Shown here piece by piece: positions 42,780 through 51,924 of a stretch of DNA of 55,827 nt. Position 1 is the stretch's first letter, and each line of letters opens with the position of its first letter. The DNA is from Acidimicrobiia bacterium (lineage in GTDB: Bacteria > Actinomycetota > Acidimicrobiia > Acidimicrobiales > Poriferisodalaceae). The translations under genes were made by a program, and so were the position numbers. The notes below the pieces were generated by a model that was not told the origin of the DNA, ran no database searches, and saw nothing but the letters and a program-made list of their open reading frames with translations. The stretch covers positions 1-55,827 of the forward strand of contig JAJEBN010000079.1 in NCBI GenBank assembly GCA_022822525.1. Direction: 5' to 3'.

Positions 42780-43442
42780 TCAGCCGACCGGCGGCACGGT
42801 CACCGGTCGGTCGCCGAACTCGGGCCGCTCGGTGCGGGTCTTCTTGAGCTCCCAGAAGCCGTCGATGTCCATCATGGCCACCATGCCGTCCCACAGCTTC
42901 AGGGCCTCTTCGCCCTTGGGTGCGCGGGTGATCACCGGGCCGAAGATGCCCACGCGCTCGCCGTCGCTGCGGTTGAGGGCGATGATCGGCGTGCCGACGT
43001 CGGTACCGACCAGCGCCAATCCCTCGTCCATGCGGGTACGGATTTCGTCGTCCCACTGCTCGTCGTTGGCTGCTTTGGCGTGCTCGGGGTCGATCCCCAG
43101 CTCCTCGAGTGCCTTCGCGATGTCGAAGTCGCGGTCGCCGTCGTGGTGAATACGGCTGGCGAAGTCCCAGTAGACGCCGAACACGGCATCATCGCCCTCG
43201 GCGGCCCGGATCGACTCCATCACTCGCAGCTGGCCGTGAGTCACCACCACTGCTTCGTAGTACGGGCTGTCTGACGGGGGCTCGTTCTTGAAGAGCAGGC
43301 TGATCGGCTGCCACTTCACCTTCAGGTTGCGCTCGGAAGCGACGTCATCGACGACCCACCTGGCCGTCACCCAGCACCAAGGTCAGATGGGGTCGACCCA
43401 GAACTCGATCTCGGCGGCTTCGCTACCCGTGTCAGTTGCCAT
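42780..43442 (-). CDS. Rv2466c-like DsbA-fold selenoprotein: in-frame TGA (Sec20) replaces the first Cys of CPWC
   Basis: The frame runs ATG at 43442 to the stop at 42780 (220 residues) with one in-frame TGA at 43383-43385, codon 20. The flanks read EFWVDPI-TGA-PWCWVTARW. In Rv2466c, a mycothiol-dependent DsbA-fold reductase of actinobacteria, the same site reads FDPLCPWCW, so the TGA sits on the nucleophilic cysteine. The rest of the chain follows the family (YEAVVVTHGQLRVMES, RIHHDGDRDFDIAKALEELG, GTPIIALN, FGPVITRAPKGEEALKLWDG, ELKKTRTERPEFGDRPV). A SECIS-like hairpin follows at 43350-43368, and a TAGATT box 6 nt before the ATG supports this start. A simple gene caller would start at 43370 and lose the active site. 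Sec is inferred; a sequencing error or nonsense mutation is less likely. Confidence 0.87.
43350..43368 (-). promoter_or_regulatory. Bacterial SECIS-like hairpin for the TGA at 43383-43385
   Basis: On the minus strand GACGGCC / AGGUG / GGUCGUC forms seven consecutive pairs (one G-U) around a 5-nt loop. The loop begins 21 nt after the UGA, within the range known for bacterial SECIS, has G in its first two bases and shares AGGU with the E. coli fdhF SECIS loop. Confidence 0.75.
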
Positions 43443-43448
43443 GCGCGC

Positions 43449-43454
43449 AATCTA
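43449..43454 (-). promoter_or_regulatory. -10 box of the selenoprotein gene
   Basis: TAGATT on the minus strand is 6 nt before the ATG at 43442, the same TANNNT-N6-ATG spacing seen at 36191 and 37749. It supports the upstream start over any start after the TGA. Confidence 0.55.
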
Positions 43455-43495
43455 CCCGTGCTGAGCAGCCCCCAACCGGGGCCGCCGCCGCGGGC

Positions 43496-46180
43496 TCACA
43501 TGGGGGTGCCGTCGGGGTTCAGGTAGTCGCGGGTGATGTGGCCCTCGTCGCACAGCGCCTGCCATTCGGCGTCGTCGAGTCCCAGCAGGTCGCGGTACAC
43601 GTACTCGTTCGCGTCACCGAGGATTCCGATGGGCCGCCACGGCATCTCGGGGCCGTCCCAGCGCCACTGCCGGCCCGGGTAGCTGTGCCAGCCCTGCTCG
43701 ACCGAGCCGTTCTCGCGGAACCAGCAGCGATCGCCCATCTGCGGGTCGGCGCGCAGCTGCGACTCTCGCAGCACCGGGCCGGCAGGCACCCCGGCGTGCT
43801 GGCACCGGCGGAACACCTCGGTCGAGGTGCGGACTGAGGTCCATGCGCTGATGCGGGCATCGATCTCGTCATGGTGTGCCTGACGGCCCGCCAGCGATGC
43901 CAGGCGTTCGTCGTCACCCAACGTCGGCGTGCCGTCGGCCCGGTCAGCGTCGATCAGGCCGACCAGCGCCTGCCAGTCGGCATCGGTCTCGCAGGCGATC
44001 ACCGCCCACTCGTCGTCGTGGTCTGGCCGAGCGGGATCGACAGCGCACGGGTAGCAGCCCTGCGGCGCACGCGCGATCGAGCGGTTGCCGACTGGCCCGT
44101 GCCGGGTGCCGGTGGCCGCAGCGTCGATGAAGTACTCACCGATGTGCTGCATCACGTTCTCCGACTGGGAGAACTCGATCAGCTCGCCGACGCCCGTGCC
44201 GCCGTTCCCGTCGATGCCGTCGCGGCGCCGCAGCACGGCCAGCAGCGCGAACGCCGCGGTCGCGGCGCTGGCGGGATCCATATGGAAGACAGACGTCAGG
44301 CTCGTGGGATCCTCGTCGGCATACCCGCGCAGCCCGGTCAGCCCGCACAGCGCCTCGAAGTTGGCACCGAAGCCGACCCAATCCGAGTACGGCCCTTCGA
44401 GGCCCATCGGCGGCATCCGCAGCACGACCGTCCGAGGGTTGACGGCGTGCACCGTCTCCCAGTCGAGACCCAGCTTCGGCAGCACGCCGAGCGAGTTGTT
44501 CTCGACGATCACGTCGCACTCGCGCACGAGGCGGTGCAGCGTGGCGCGTCCCAGCTCCGTGCGAGGGTCGAGGGTGCAGCTCAGCTTGCCCCGGGCGTGG
44601 GCGCTGAACAGATTCTGGCGGTTCCAGGGGCGACGACCCGGGTCGTGGTCGGGGTAGCCCGACAGCGGGCCCAGTTCGGGGTTGATCTCCTTGGGCGGGC
44701 GGGGCATCAACCCCCGGGTGGCGGTGGGGAATACGAATGGATTGTCCACTCGGATGACCTGGGCGCCGAGATCTCCCAGGTACATCGTGCAGGCAGGACC
44801 GGCCCACACGACCGTCATGTCGAGGACGCGGATGCCGTCCAACGGCAGTCCTGCGGGCGGTCTCGCATCGGGCGTGACGGATGCTGGCGCGTCGCCGCTG
44901 GGGCCGTTGCTGTGCGCACCTGCCAGCGTCTGTTCGGCGACGCCAGCCCGAATGTCGGCATCGTGTTCTCCCAGCAGCGGTGCAGGGCGCGGTACAGCAC
45001 GTGCAGGCAGTGGGGAACTCGTCGCTGGCGATCCGTGGACCCGGAACGGTGCGTCGAGCTGGGTGACGGTGCCGGCCGCCGCATGTTCGACAGGCACGAA
45101 GAAGCCGCGGGCCGCGAAGTGCGGATCGTCGAGCAGATCGAGGGGTGCATTCAGCGGTGTGACGCCCCACTTGTTGACTTGCGCCGCGGTCGCCACCGAG
45201 TCCTGTGTGTGCCCTGCCAGCCAGACGAACAGCGACGTCTCGACGATGTCGGGCAGATCGGGGTCGGCGATCCACGCCGGGTTTGCGAATCGCTCCGCCA
45301 GCGAATCGCCGTCGCCCTCATCGCCGCCCAGGCCGGCCTCGGTGAGCGTCTTCACCATGCGCGGCGCCCATGACGGCAGGGTGAACACCAGGGCCCAGCC
45401 GTTCGAGGTGGGGTAGAACCCCACCGGCGATGCCCGCTGCGGCTGCCGGGCGTCGCGGCCCACATCCGAGCCGGTGTATGCCTCGTAGAGCAGGTATGAC
45501 GCGCGGCGGTCGATGGTGCCTGCCTGTGCTTCGAAGGCCGACACGTCGATGTGCGCCGGGCGCCCGGTGCGCTGGCTGGTCATCAGCGCCGCCAACGTCG
45601 GCACCGCCGCCAGGTTGCCCACCTGGTAGGACGTGACGTCGCCGCTGAGCTTGATCGGTTCGCGCTCTTCGATGCCGGTGCCCCACATGGGGCCGCCCAT
45701 GGCGTAGGTGACGATGTCGCTGCCGCGATATCCGGCCTCGGCATAGGGACCGGTCTGGCCGAACGGCGTGATCGAGGTGAGCACGATGCCGGGATTCAGC
45801 CCGGTCAGCGATTTGTAGCCCAAGCCGATGCTGTCGAGGTGACCCACGCCGAACGACTCGATCACGATGTCTGAGCCTGCCGCCAGCGACCGCACGAACT
45901 CGAGGTCGTCTGCGCTGGGCTCGGCAGTCCCGACATCTGCCGTCACGCTGCGCTTGTTGGTGTTCAGGTGCAGGTAGAGCGGTGAACGTTCCAGGCTGTC
46001 GGCACCTTGAGGCGGCGTTGCGCCCTCGCCCCACGGGCCATGACGGCGGGCCGGGTCCCCGCTGGGCGGCTCGACCTTGATGACATCGGCGCCGTGGTCG
46101 GCGAACAGCTTCCCCAAGTACGGGCCCGAGATCCCCGATGAGAGCTCCAGCACCCGGATGCCGGCCAACAACTGACTCAC
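43496..46180 (-). CDS. Two-lobed CaiB/BaiF-type CoA-transferase fusion
   Basis: 894 residues with two class III CoA-transferase units. The first has IRVLELSSGISGPYLGKLFA, ITPFGQTGPYAEAGY and the catalytic Asp in AHIDVSAFEA. The second starts near residue 445 with GIRVLDMTVVWAGPACTMYL; its catalytic position reads GELIEFSQSENV, so Asp is replaced by Glu. The second lobe may therefore be inactive or altered. It is similar in layout to the fusion at 22532-24979, which keeps Asp in both. It precedes the selenoprotein gene by 54 nt on the same strand. Confidence 0.86.
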   Translation of the reverse strand: MSQLLAGIRVLELSSGISGPYLGKLFADHGADVIKVEPPSGDPARRHGPWGEGATPPQGADSLERSPLYLHLNTNKRSVTADVGTAEPSADDLEFVRSLAAGSDIVIESFGVGHLDSIGLGYKSLTGLNPGIVLTSITPFGQTGPYAEAGYRGSDIVTYAMGGPMWGTGIEEREPIKLSGDVTSYQVGNLAAVPTLAALMTSQRTGRPAHIDVSAFEAQAGTIDRRASYLLYEAYTGSDVGRDARQPQRASPVGFYPTSNGWALVFTLPSWAPRMVKTLTEAGLGGDEGDGDSLAERFANPAWIADPDLPDIVETSLFVWLAGHTQDSVATAAQVNKWGVTPLNAPLDLLDDPHFAARGFFVPVEHAAAGTVTQLDAPFRVHGSPATSSPLPARAVPRPAPLLGEHDADIRAGVAEQTLAGAHSNGPSGDAPASVTPDARPPAGLPLDGIRVLDMTVVWAGPACTMYLGDLGAQVIRVDNPFVFPTATRGLMPRPPKEINPELGPLSGYPDHDPGRRPWNRQNLFSAHARGKLSCTLDPRTELGRATLHRLVRECDVIVENNSLGVLPKLGLDWETVHAVNPRTVVLRMPPMGLEGPYSDWVGFGANFEALCGLTGLRGYADEDPTSLTSVFHMDPASAATAAFALLAVLRRRDGIDGNGGTGVGELIEFSQSENVMQHIGEYFIDAAATGTRHGPVGNRSIARAPQGCYPCAVDPARPDHDDEWAVIACETDADWQALVGLIDADRADGTPTLGDDERLASLAGRQAHHDEIDARISAWTSVRTSTEVFRRCQHAGVPAGPVLRESQLRADPQMGDRCWFRENGSVEQGWHSYPGRQWRWDGPEMPWRPIGILGDANEYVYRDLLGLDDAEWQALCDEGHITRDYLNPDGTPM

Positions 46181-46269
46181 TGCTGCCCCCTTGACCGGCT
46201 CCGAGGACCGGTCCTGACGGGGAGAGTATGGCCGATGGCCTCCAGAGACTCGCCGGCCCGCCAGCCCCG

Positions 46270-47637
46270 TCAGTTCATGGCAGCCAGGATCGGAGCCAGC
46301 GATGCCAGCAGCGCCCCGACATCGTCGTCACCCTCGAGACCCAGCAGGTTGGTCGTCAGCGCGATGCCGAGGTCGAACGCGGGCGCGTAGGCCGCAATGG
46401 TCCGGAAGCCCGGCACGCCGCCCCCGTGGGTGTAGATCGTCAGACCGAGAATTTCGTCGGTCGATATGCCCAAGCCGTAGTCATTGGCGGGATCCGGGTG
46501 ACCGGTCGTCATGAGCGCGACCTGGTCGTCATCGAGGATGTCGGTCGCGAAGAGTCCCCGTATCAGCAGCGCCACGTCGCCGATCTGTGCTTCGATGCCG
46601 CCGCCGGTCCATCCCGCGGAACGCGCGAAGTCGCTCGGCACGGTGCCGATGTCCACGAAGATGGCGTCGTTGTGGGTGATCTGGTTGTCGGTGGTGAGTC
46701 CCAGCAGCGGCGCCATCAGGTAGCCGATCGTCCCGCCGACGTACCCGTTCGCCGTGGGCTCGGGCGGGAACTCGTCAGGAGTGAGGTACGTGTGCTCCAG
46801 ACCGAGCGGCTCGAACACACGAGCCCGCAGCTCTGCGGCTGCCGAGTTGCCGGTGACCGCCTCGATCAACAGCCCCGCAGCCAGGTAGCCGGTGGTGTTG
46901 TAGTGGAACTCGGACCCGAGCTCCGCCACGGGTCCGTACTCGGAAGCGAATTCCAATATCTCCTCTGGTGAGATCTGCTCGGCCAACCGGGGCGCGGCGA
47001 GCTGGTAGAAGCTGACGTCGAACGCGTACTCGACAAAGCCCGAGGTATGGCCTAGCAGGTCACGCACGGTGACTGCGGCGGCGTGTTCGTACCCCGGTGC
47101 CCAGCCGTTGCCCAGGTACTGCGCAACCGGCGCGTCGAGCTCGACCAGGCCTTCGGCGACGAGCTGCAGCACGACAGCAGCGGTGACCGACTTGGTGACC
47201 GAGCCGATGCGCACATGGTGATCGACCGTCATCGGGGCGCCTGTCGCGATGTCGCTGACACCCCAAGCGAACGTGCTGGGCTCGGCACCGCCTTGCGTGA
47301 TGCCCAGCACGATGCCGGGCGCCCCGGTGCGGTCCATCCAGGCCCCGATCGCGGCGCTGAGCGGGTCAGCGGGCTCGGCATCGGGTTCGGGCTCGTCGCC
47401 GGACTCGCTGTCGGGCTCAGCCTCCGGCTCGTCCTGCGGCGCAGCCGTCGTGGTCGGAACGGCGGTCGTGACAGGCGGCGCCTCGCTGGTTGGCGGAGGC
47501 AGGGCGGCAGTCGTGGGCGCCGGCGCCTCAGTGGTTGCCGGAGGCGGAGCGGTGCCACTCGGCGCCGCTTCGTCGGCGCTGCTGCAGGCCGCCGCCAGCA
47601 GGCCGAGTGCTAGCAGTGCCGATGCGAGGTGCTTCAT
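46270..47637 (-). CDS. Beta-lactamase-like serine hydrolase lipoprotein
   Basis: 455 residues. A signal peptide ends in the lipobox LLAAAC (Cys18). A Thr/Pro/Glu-rich linker covers residues 20-90. The serine-hydrolase domain has the SxxK motif in IGSVTKSVTAAV, YNTTGYLAAG as the likely YxN region and YTHGGGVPGF as the HGG region. These mark a penicillin-binding-protein/class C beta-lactamase fold. Family knowledge: such proteins are often esterases or D-amino-acid peptidases, so beta-lactamase activity is not implied. The ATG at 47637 was chosen for the signal peptide. Confidence 0.87.
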   Translation of the reverse strand: MKHLASALLALGLLAAACSSADEAAPSGTAPPPATTEAPAPTTAALPPPTSEAPPVTTAVPTTTAAPQDEPEAEPDSESGDEPEPDAEPADPLSAAIGAWMDRTGAPGIVLGITQGGAEPSTFAWGVSDIATGAPMTVDHHVRIGSVTKSVTAAVVLQLVAEGLVELDAPVAQYLGNGWAPGYEHAAAVTVRDLLGHTSGFVEYAFDVSFYQLAAPRLAEQISPEEILEFASEYGPVAELGSEFHYNTTGYLAAGLLIEAVTGNSAAAELRARVFEPLGLEHTYLTPDEFPPEPTANGYVGGTIGYLMAPLLGLTTDNQITHNDAIFVDIGTVPSDFARSAGWTGGGIEAQIGDVALLIRGLFATDILDDDQVALMTTGHPDPANDYGLGISTDEILGLTIYTHGGGVPGFRTIAAYAPAFDLGIALTTNLLGLEGDDDVGALLASLAPILAAMN

Positions 47638-47831
47638 GCGCGCAGCGTATGACCCGAAGCAGGCGATTCTGAACCGGGACCCCGCATTCGGGCGAGTCAT
47701 CGGGCGCCCGATGTGGGCAGACTGTGTCGCCGCTTGCGCCCCTGCGAGTGCGCTGGCAGCGACATTCTGCGAATATCCGCCGTTGACTCTGCGGAGACAG
47801 GCCGCACGGCCGCACGGAATAGGGGATCGAC

Positions 47832-49406
47832 GTGAATCTTGGAATGCTGCTCTTCATGCCGGCGACCATCGCCGGCGAACAGGTCATCCTGATCGACACC
47901 TCGACGGAGGCAGGCGGCGGCGCAGCCCGCGAAGTCACCTATCAGGAGCTGCTCGACAACGTCGGACGGGTGGCCGGAATGCTGACCACGCTCGGGGTCG
48001 GCGTCGACGACCGGGTCGGCATCTTTGCCACCAACAGCGTCGAGTGCGTCGAGGCCATTTTCGGCGGTGCGTTCTGCGGCACTTCGGTCGTGCCGATGAA
48101 CTTCCGGGCCGGCCAGGAGGAGACAGCGCACCTGCTCAGCGACAGCGGCATCAGCGTGCTGTTCACCGAGTCGCGCTACCTCGATCTCATCAACGAGAAC
48201 AAGCCGGACAATCTCGAGCACGTTTACGTGCTGGACGACCCGGATTCGTTCGCTGCCGCCCGGGATGAGTCCTTCGAGCTGCCGGTCCCCGAGGATGTCG
48301 AGTTCGACGGGCTGTGCACGCTGCTGTACACCAGCGGCACGACGGCCATGCCCAAGGGCGTCAAGCTGACGAACGGCGCGATCACCGGCTACGTCATGGG
48401 CACCAACGACGCCGCTACCGGCGAGGACATGGGCAGGATGGCAGTGGCAGCGCCGCTGTACCACATCGCCGGGCTGACCTCGATGCTCAACGCGCTGTAC
48501 AGCGGGCGCGTCGTGGTGCTGCTGCCCCAGTTCCAAGCCGATTCGTGGATCGAGTGCATACAGCGGCACAGCGTGACCCATGCGTTCTTGGTGCCCACGA
48601 TGCTCGCCCGGGTGCTGCATGCGCCGAACTTCTCGCCGGACGCGTTCGACAGCCTCGAAGCGGTCACCTACGGGGCAGCGCCGATGCCGCCTTCGGTCAT
48701 CCGACATGCCATCGACGAGTTCCCGTCCCATGTTGCATTTGCGGGTGCTTACGGGCAGACCGAGACAACCTCGACCGTGGCCGTGCTGGATCCCGACGAC
48801 CACCGCATCGAGGGCACCTCCGAGGAGCAGGAGCGCAAGCTGCACCGGCTCTCGTCGGTGGGCCAGGTGCTCGAGGACGTGCAGGTGCGCATCGTGGACG
48901 CCGACAGCGGCGAGCCGGTCGAGCCCGGCGTGATCGGCGAGGTGCAGCTGTGGACCGACCGGGCGATGGACGGCTACTGGGGCCAGGACGAGAAGACCCG
49001 GGTCACCATCGACGACGAGGGCTGGGTGCACACCGGCGACCTCGGTTACCTCGACGACGATGACTACCTGTTCCTTCATGGCCGGACCGGCGACATGATC
49101 ATCAGGGGCGGCGAGAACGTGCTGCCCGACGAGGTCGAGGCAGTGCTCTACGACCACCCAGACGTGCTCGAAGCCGCAGTGGTGGGCCTGCCGAGCGAGG
49201 AATGGGGTGAGCGCGTGGCTGCCGCCGCCGTGGTCCGCCCCGAGGCCGCCACGTCCGGTGACGATCTGGTTGCCCACGCCCGCGAGCGGCTGGCACCGTT
49301 CAAGCGCCCCGAGTTCGTGCACCTCATGGACGAGCTGCCGCGCACCTCCACCGGCAAGCTGCTGCGCCGCGACCTCATCCCGATGCTCGACGAGCTGGGC
49401 ATCTGA
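47832..49406 (+). CDS. AMP-dependent acyl-CoA synthetase/ligase
   Basis: 524 residues. TLLYTSGTTAMPKGVKLTNG is the AMP-binding P-loop-like motif. TYGQTE-type AYGQTETTS lies near residue 305, DDEGWVHTGDLGYLDDDDY precedes the hinge, and RGGENVLPDEVEAVLYDHP with a C-terminal TSTGKLLRRDL gives the catalytic Lys. It belongs to the adenylate-forming superfamily, probably a medium or aromatic acid CoA ligase, given the surrounding CoA genes. The start is GTG at 47832. Confidence 0.9.
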   Translation: MNLGMLLFMPATIAGEQVILIDTSTEAGGGAAREVTYQELLDNVGRVAGMLTTLGVGVDDRVGIFATNSVECVEAIFGGAFCGTSVVPMNFRAGQEETAHLLSDSGISVLFTESRYLDLINENKPDNLEHVYVLDDPDSFAAARDESFELPVPEDVEFDGLCTLLYTSGTTAMPKGVKLTNGAITGYVMGTNDAATGEDMGRMAVAAPLYHIAGLTSMLNALYSGRVVVLLPQFQADSWIECIQRHSVTHAFLVPTMLARVLHAPNFSPDAFDSLEAVTYGAAPMPPSVIRHAIDEFPSHVAFAGAYGQTETTSTVAVLDPDDHRIEGTSEEQERKLHRLSSVGQVLEDVQVRIVDADSGEPVEPGVIGEVQLWTDRAMDGYWGQDEKTRVTIDDEGWVHTGDLGYLDDDDYLFLHGRTGDMIIRGGENVLPDEVEAVLYDHPDVLEAAVVGLPSEEWGERVAAAAVVRPEAATSGDDLVAHARERLAPFKRPEFVHLMDELPRTSTGKLLRRDLIPMLDELGI

Positions 49407-49464
49407 GGCCGGTCCCCGGGCTCGGCGCGGCGCTGCTGGGCTGGCCGGGATCGCAAGCGCAGCC

Positions 49465-50688
49465 GTGAACACCACCCTGGCGACGGGGTATCGGGATGAT
49501 CATCTGCATCTGCTGGCGTGTGCCGCCGCACGCCGTTCGGTGGATGTGCAGGCCGCGACATCGGTGGGGCAGCTGTTGGACGTCGTGCAGCACGCTGCAC
49601 GCAGGGCAGAGGCGTCGACGCTCTTGCAGAACCGCCGAGGCAGCACAATGCGGCACGGCGGCGGTTCGTCGTCGTGGCTGAGAGTGTGGGGCTACGACGA
49701 CGCGTTGCTGGCCGAGCGCCGTCACCCCACCGTCGCCGAGCTCGACGCTGCCACCGAGGATGTTCCGACCGTCGTGCACCACGTCACCGGCCATGTGGCG
49801 GTGGTGAATACGGCTGCAGGCCGAGCGTTGGGCCTGACGTCCGGCGACGTGCTCGTCGAGCGTCAGGATCTGCTGGCAGCGGTGCCCCGAGCTGATCGCG
49901 GCGCGACGGTGGCGAGCGTGGCCGAGGTGCTGGCTGACTTGGCTGCCGAGGGCATCACCGCCTGCACCGACGCAACTCACACCAACGACCTCGCTGCGCT
50001 GGAGCTGCTTGCAGAAGCAGCTGCCATGTCGCCATCCATTGACGTCACGGCGATGGTGGGTGCCGATCGGCTCGACTCGCTCGGCGGACTTTCCTTCGGC
50101 GGCGAGGTGCGCGGCTCAACCGCAGCGGGTGCCGTTGGCAGTGTGCAAATCGGCCACGCCAAGGTGATGCCGCCCCATGACGACGACAGCGCCATTGCCG
50201 GTCTGGTGGCGATGGCCCGCCAGCACGGCTTCCCGGTGGCAATCCACGTCATGGACATCGACACGCTGCAAGCGACCTTGGATGCCTTGGAGGCGCACCC
50301 GCCGCTGCTGGCCGGGATGGCGACGAACGAAGCCTGTCGCCCAGTGCCCGACCGCCCAGTGCCCGACCGCATTGAACATTGCGCTCTCGCACTGCCCGAA
50401 CAGCTCGACCGCATCGCCCGGCTCGGCGTCGCGGTGGTGACCCAGCCCAGCTTCGTGACTCGGCGGGCGCAGAAGTACCGAGAACAGCTCACTCCGACTG
50501 AGCAGGCGTGGCTGTGGCCGCTGGCGAGCCTGCTGCGCCGCGGCATCCGCGTCACGCTGTCCTCCGACGCTCCGACGGTTCCCGCCGATCCCGCCGAGTG
50601 GGTAGAAGCGGCCACCGGTCGGGAGCTCGCGCCCGCAGAACGCATAGACGCCGTCACCGCCCGGCGCCTGTGTCTCGACGACCGCTGA
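49465..50688 (+). CDS. YtcJ-like amidohydrolase
   Basis: About 407 residues. RDDHLHLLACAAARR supplies the HxH metal site right at the start, without the usual N-terminal beta-sandwich, so the chain is shorter than typical amidohydrolase-3 proteins and may be 5'-truncated. VAIHVMDIDT and LSSDAPTVPADP give later His and Asp sites. A 15-bp tandem at 50339-50368 adds an in-frame PVPDRPVPDR. The GTG at 49465 is the only plausible start near the domain. Confidence 0.75.
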   Translation: MNTTLATGYRDDHLHLLACAAARRSVDVQAATSVGQLLDVVQHAARRAEASTLLQNRRGSTMRHGGGSSSWLRVWGYDDALLAERRHPTVAELDAATEDVPTVVHHVTGHVAVVNTAAGRALGLTSGDVLVERQDLLAAVPRADRGATVASVAEVLADLAAEGITACTDATHTNDLAALELLAEAAAMSPSIDVTAMVGADRLDSLGGLSFGGEVRGSTAAGAVGSVQIGHAKVMPPHDDDSAIAGLVAMARQHGFPVAIHVMDIDTLQATLDALEAHPPLLAGMATNEACRPVPDRPVPDRIEHCALALPEQLDRIARLGVAVVTQPSFVTRRAQKYREQLTPTEQAWLWPLASLLRRGIRVTLSSDAPTVPADPAEWVEAATGRELAPAERIDAVTARRLCLDDR

Positions 50689-50727
50689 GTACGCTGCCGC
50701 TTCGGCGCTGCGATCAGGGGAGGGCCG

Positions 50728-51924
50728 ATGGCCGGGCCGATGGAGGGCATCCGCGTCGTCGAGTTGGGCGTGTGGATCGCTGGACCCGCCTGCGGCGGGA
50801 TCCTGGCTGACTGGGGTGCCGACGTTCTCAAGGTGGAAACCCCAGACGGCGACCCGTTCCGTTCGCTGGAGTGGCTGTACCCAGGCGACAGCAACCCGCC
50901 GTTCGATCTCGACAACCGGGGCAAGCGCAGCATTGCCTTGGACCTGCGGCAGCCCGAAGGCCTCGCCGCCCTGCACTCGCTGCTGGCTGACGCCGATGTC
51001 TTCCTGTCCAACATCCGGCCCGGCGGGCTCGAGCGGATGGGCCTCGACTACCCCTCGCTCGCGGAGCGTTACCCGCGCTTGATCTACGCGAGCGTGACGG
51101 GCCTCTCGCTGCGCGGCGACGAGCGCGATCGCCAGACCTACGACGTCGGTGCATTCTGGTCGCGGGCCGGGATCGTCCGGTCGCTGACTCCAGAAGATGG
51201 CGACCTGCCGTACCAGCGCGGCGGCATGGGCGATCACATGACTGGGCTGGCCGCAGCGGCCGGAGTCGCGGCAGCGCTGTTCCACCGCACCAGCACCGGC
51301 AAGGGCCAGCTCGTGGAGTCGTCGCTGTTGCGCCTAGGCACCTACTTGCTCGGCTGGGACCACAACGTCACCGCCATGACGGGTGCCGAAACCGAGGCCT
51401 GGGGGCGCGACAGCCCGCCCAATCCGCTCATCAACTGCTATCGCTGCGGTGACGGCGCGTGGCTCTGGATGCTCGGCCTCGAAGGCGACCGACATTGGCC
51501 GCACGTGGTGCGCGCACTGGATCGGCCCGAGTGGGAGGACGACCCCCGTTTTGCCGACATCGTGCTCCGCCTCGAGAACACCGCCTCCCTCACTGCTGAG
51601 ATGGACGCCGTCATGGCCACTCGCACACGCGCCGAGTGGGGCGAGATCTTCGATGCAAACAACGTCTGGTGGGCGCCTGTGCAGTCGACGCTGAATATGC
51701 GGTCCGACCCGCAGGCCCACGCTGCGGGCTGCTGGGTGAGGGTGCCCACACCCGCTGGCGGCACGACCGAGATGGTCGCGACACCGGTGGATTTCTCAGA
51801 GAGTGCGTGGGCTCCCGGCGGCCCGCCGCCCGAGCTCGGTCAGCACACCGAGCTGATCTTGCTGGAGCACGGCTACGACTGGGACGACATCGAGCAGCTG
51901 AAGCAGGCAGGTGTCATCCCCTGA
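50728..51924 (+). CDS. CaiB/BaiF-type CoA-transferase with Asp-to-Glu change
   Basis: 398 residues, the normal single-unit length. GIRVVELGVWIAGPACGGIL starts it and WGADVLKVETPDGDPFRS follows. Where active members have 'VDxS', this one reads GQLVESSLLRLG, a Glu for the catalytic Asp. The rest, with a C-terminal APGGPPPELGQHTELIL, is typical. It may use the Glu or be inactive. GGGGAGGG precedes the ATG. Confidence 0.88.
   Translation: MAGPMEGIRVVELGVWIAGPACGGILADWGADVLKVETPDGDPFRSLEWLYPGDSNPPFDLDNRGKRSIALDLRQPEGLAALHSLLADADVFLSNIRPGGLERMGLDYPSLAERYPRLIYASVTGLSLRGDERDRQTYDVGAFWSRAGIVRSLTPEDGDLPYQRGGMGDHMTGLAAAAGVAAALFHRTSTGKGQLVESSLLRLGTYLLGWDHNVTAMTGAETEAWGRDSPPNPLINCYRCGDGAWLWMLGLEGDRHWPHVVRALDRPEWEDDPRFADIVLRLENTASLTAEMDAVMATRTRAEWGEIFDANNVWWAPVQSTLNMRSDPQAHAAGCWVRVPTPAGGTTEMVATPVDFSESAWAPGGPPPELGQHTELILLEHGYDWDDIEQLKQAGVIP

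Noticed and set aside
42780..43370. Treating the Rv2466c-like gene as a short normal gene starting at the GTG at 43370
   Set aside because: It would lose the CPWC active site and start after the motif; the frame extends through the TGA to a good ATG with a promoter.
43871..45373. 500-codon plus-strand frame opposite the CoA-transferase fusion
   Set aside because: Shadow of the real minus-strand gene; no motif and typical antisense composition.
47697..49475. 592-codon minus-strand frame opposite the acyl-CoA ligase
   Set aside because: Antisense to a complete adenylate-forming enzyme with its P-loop and catalytic Lys motifs.
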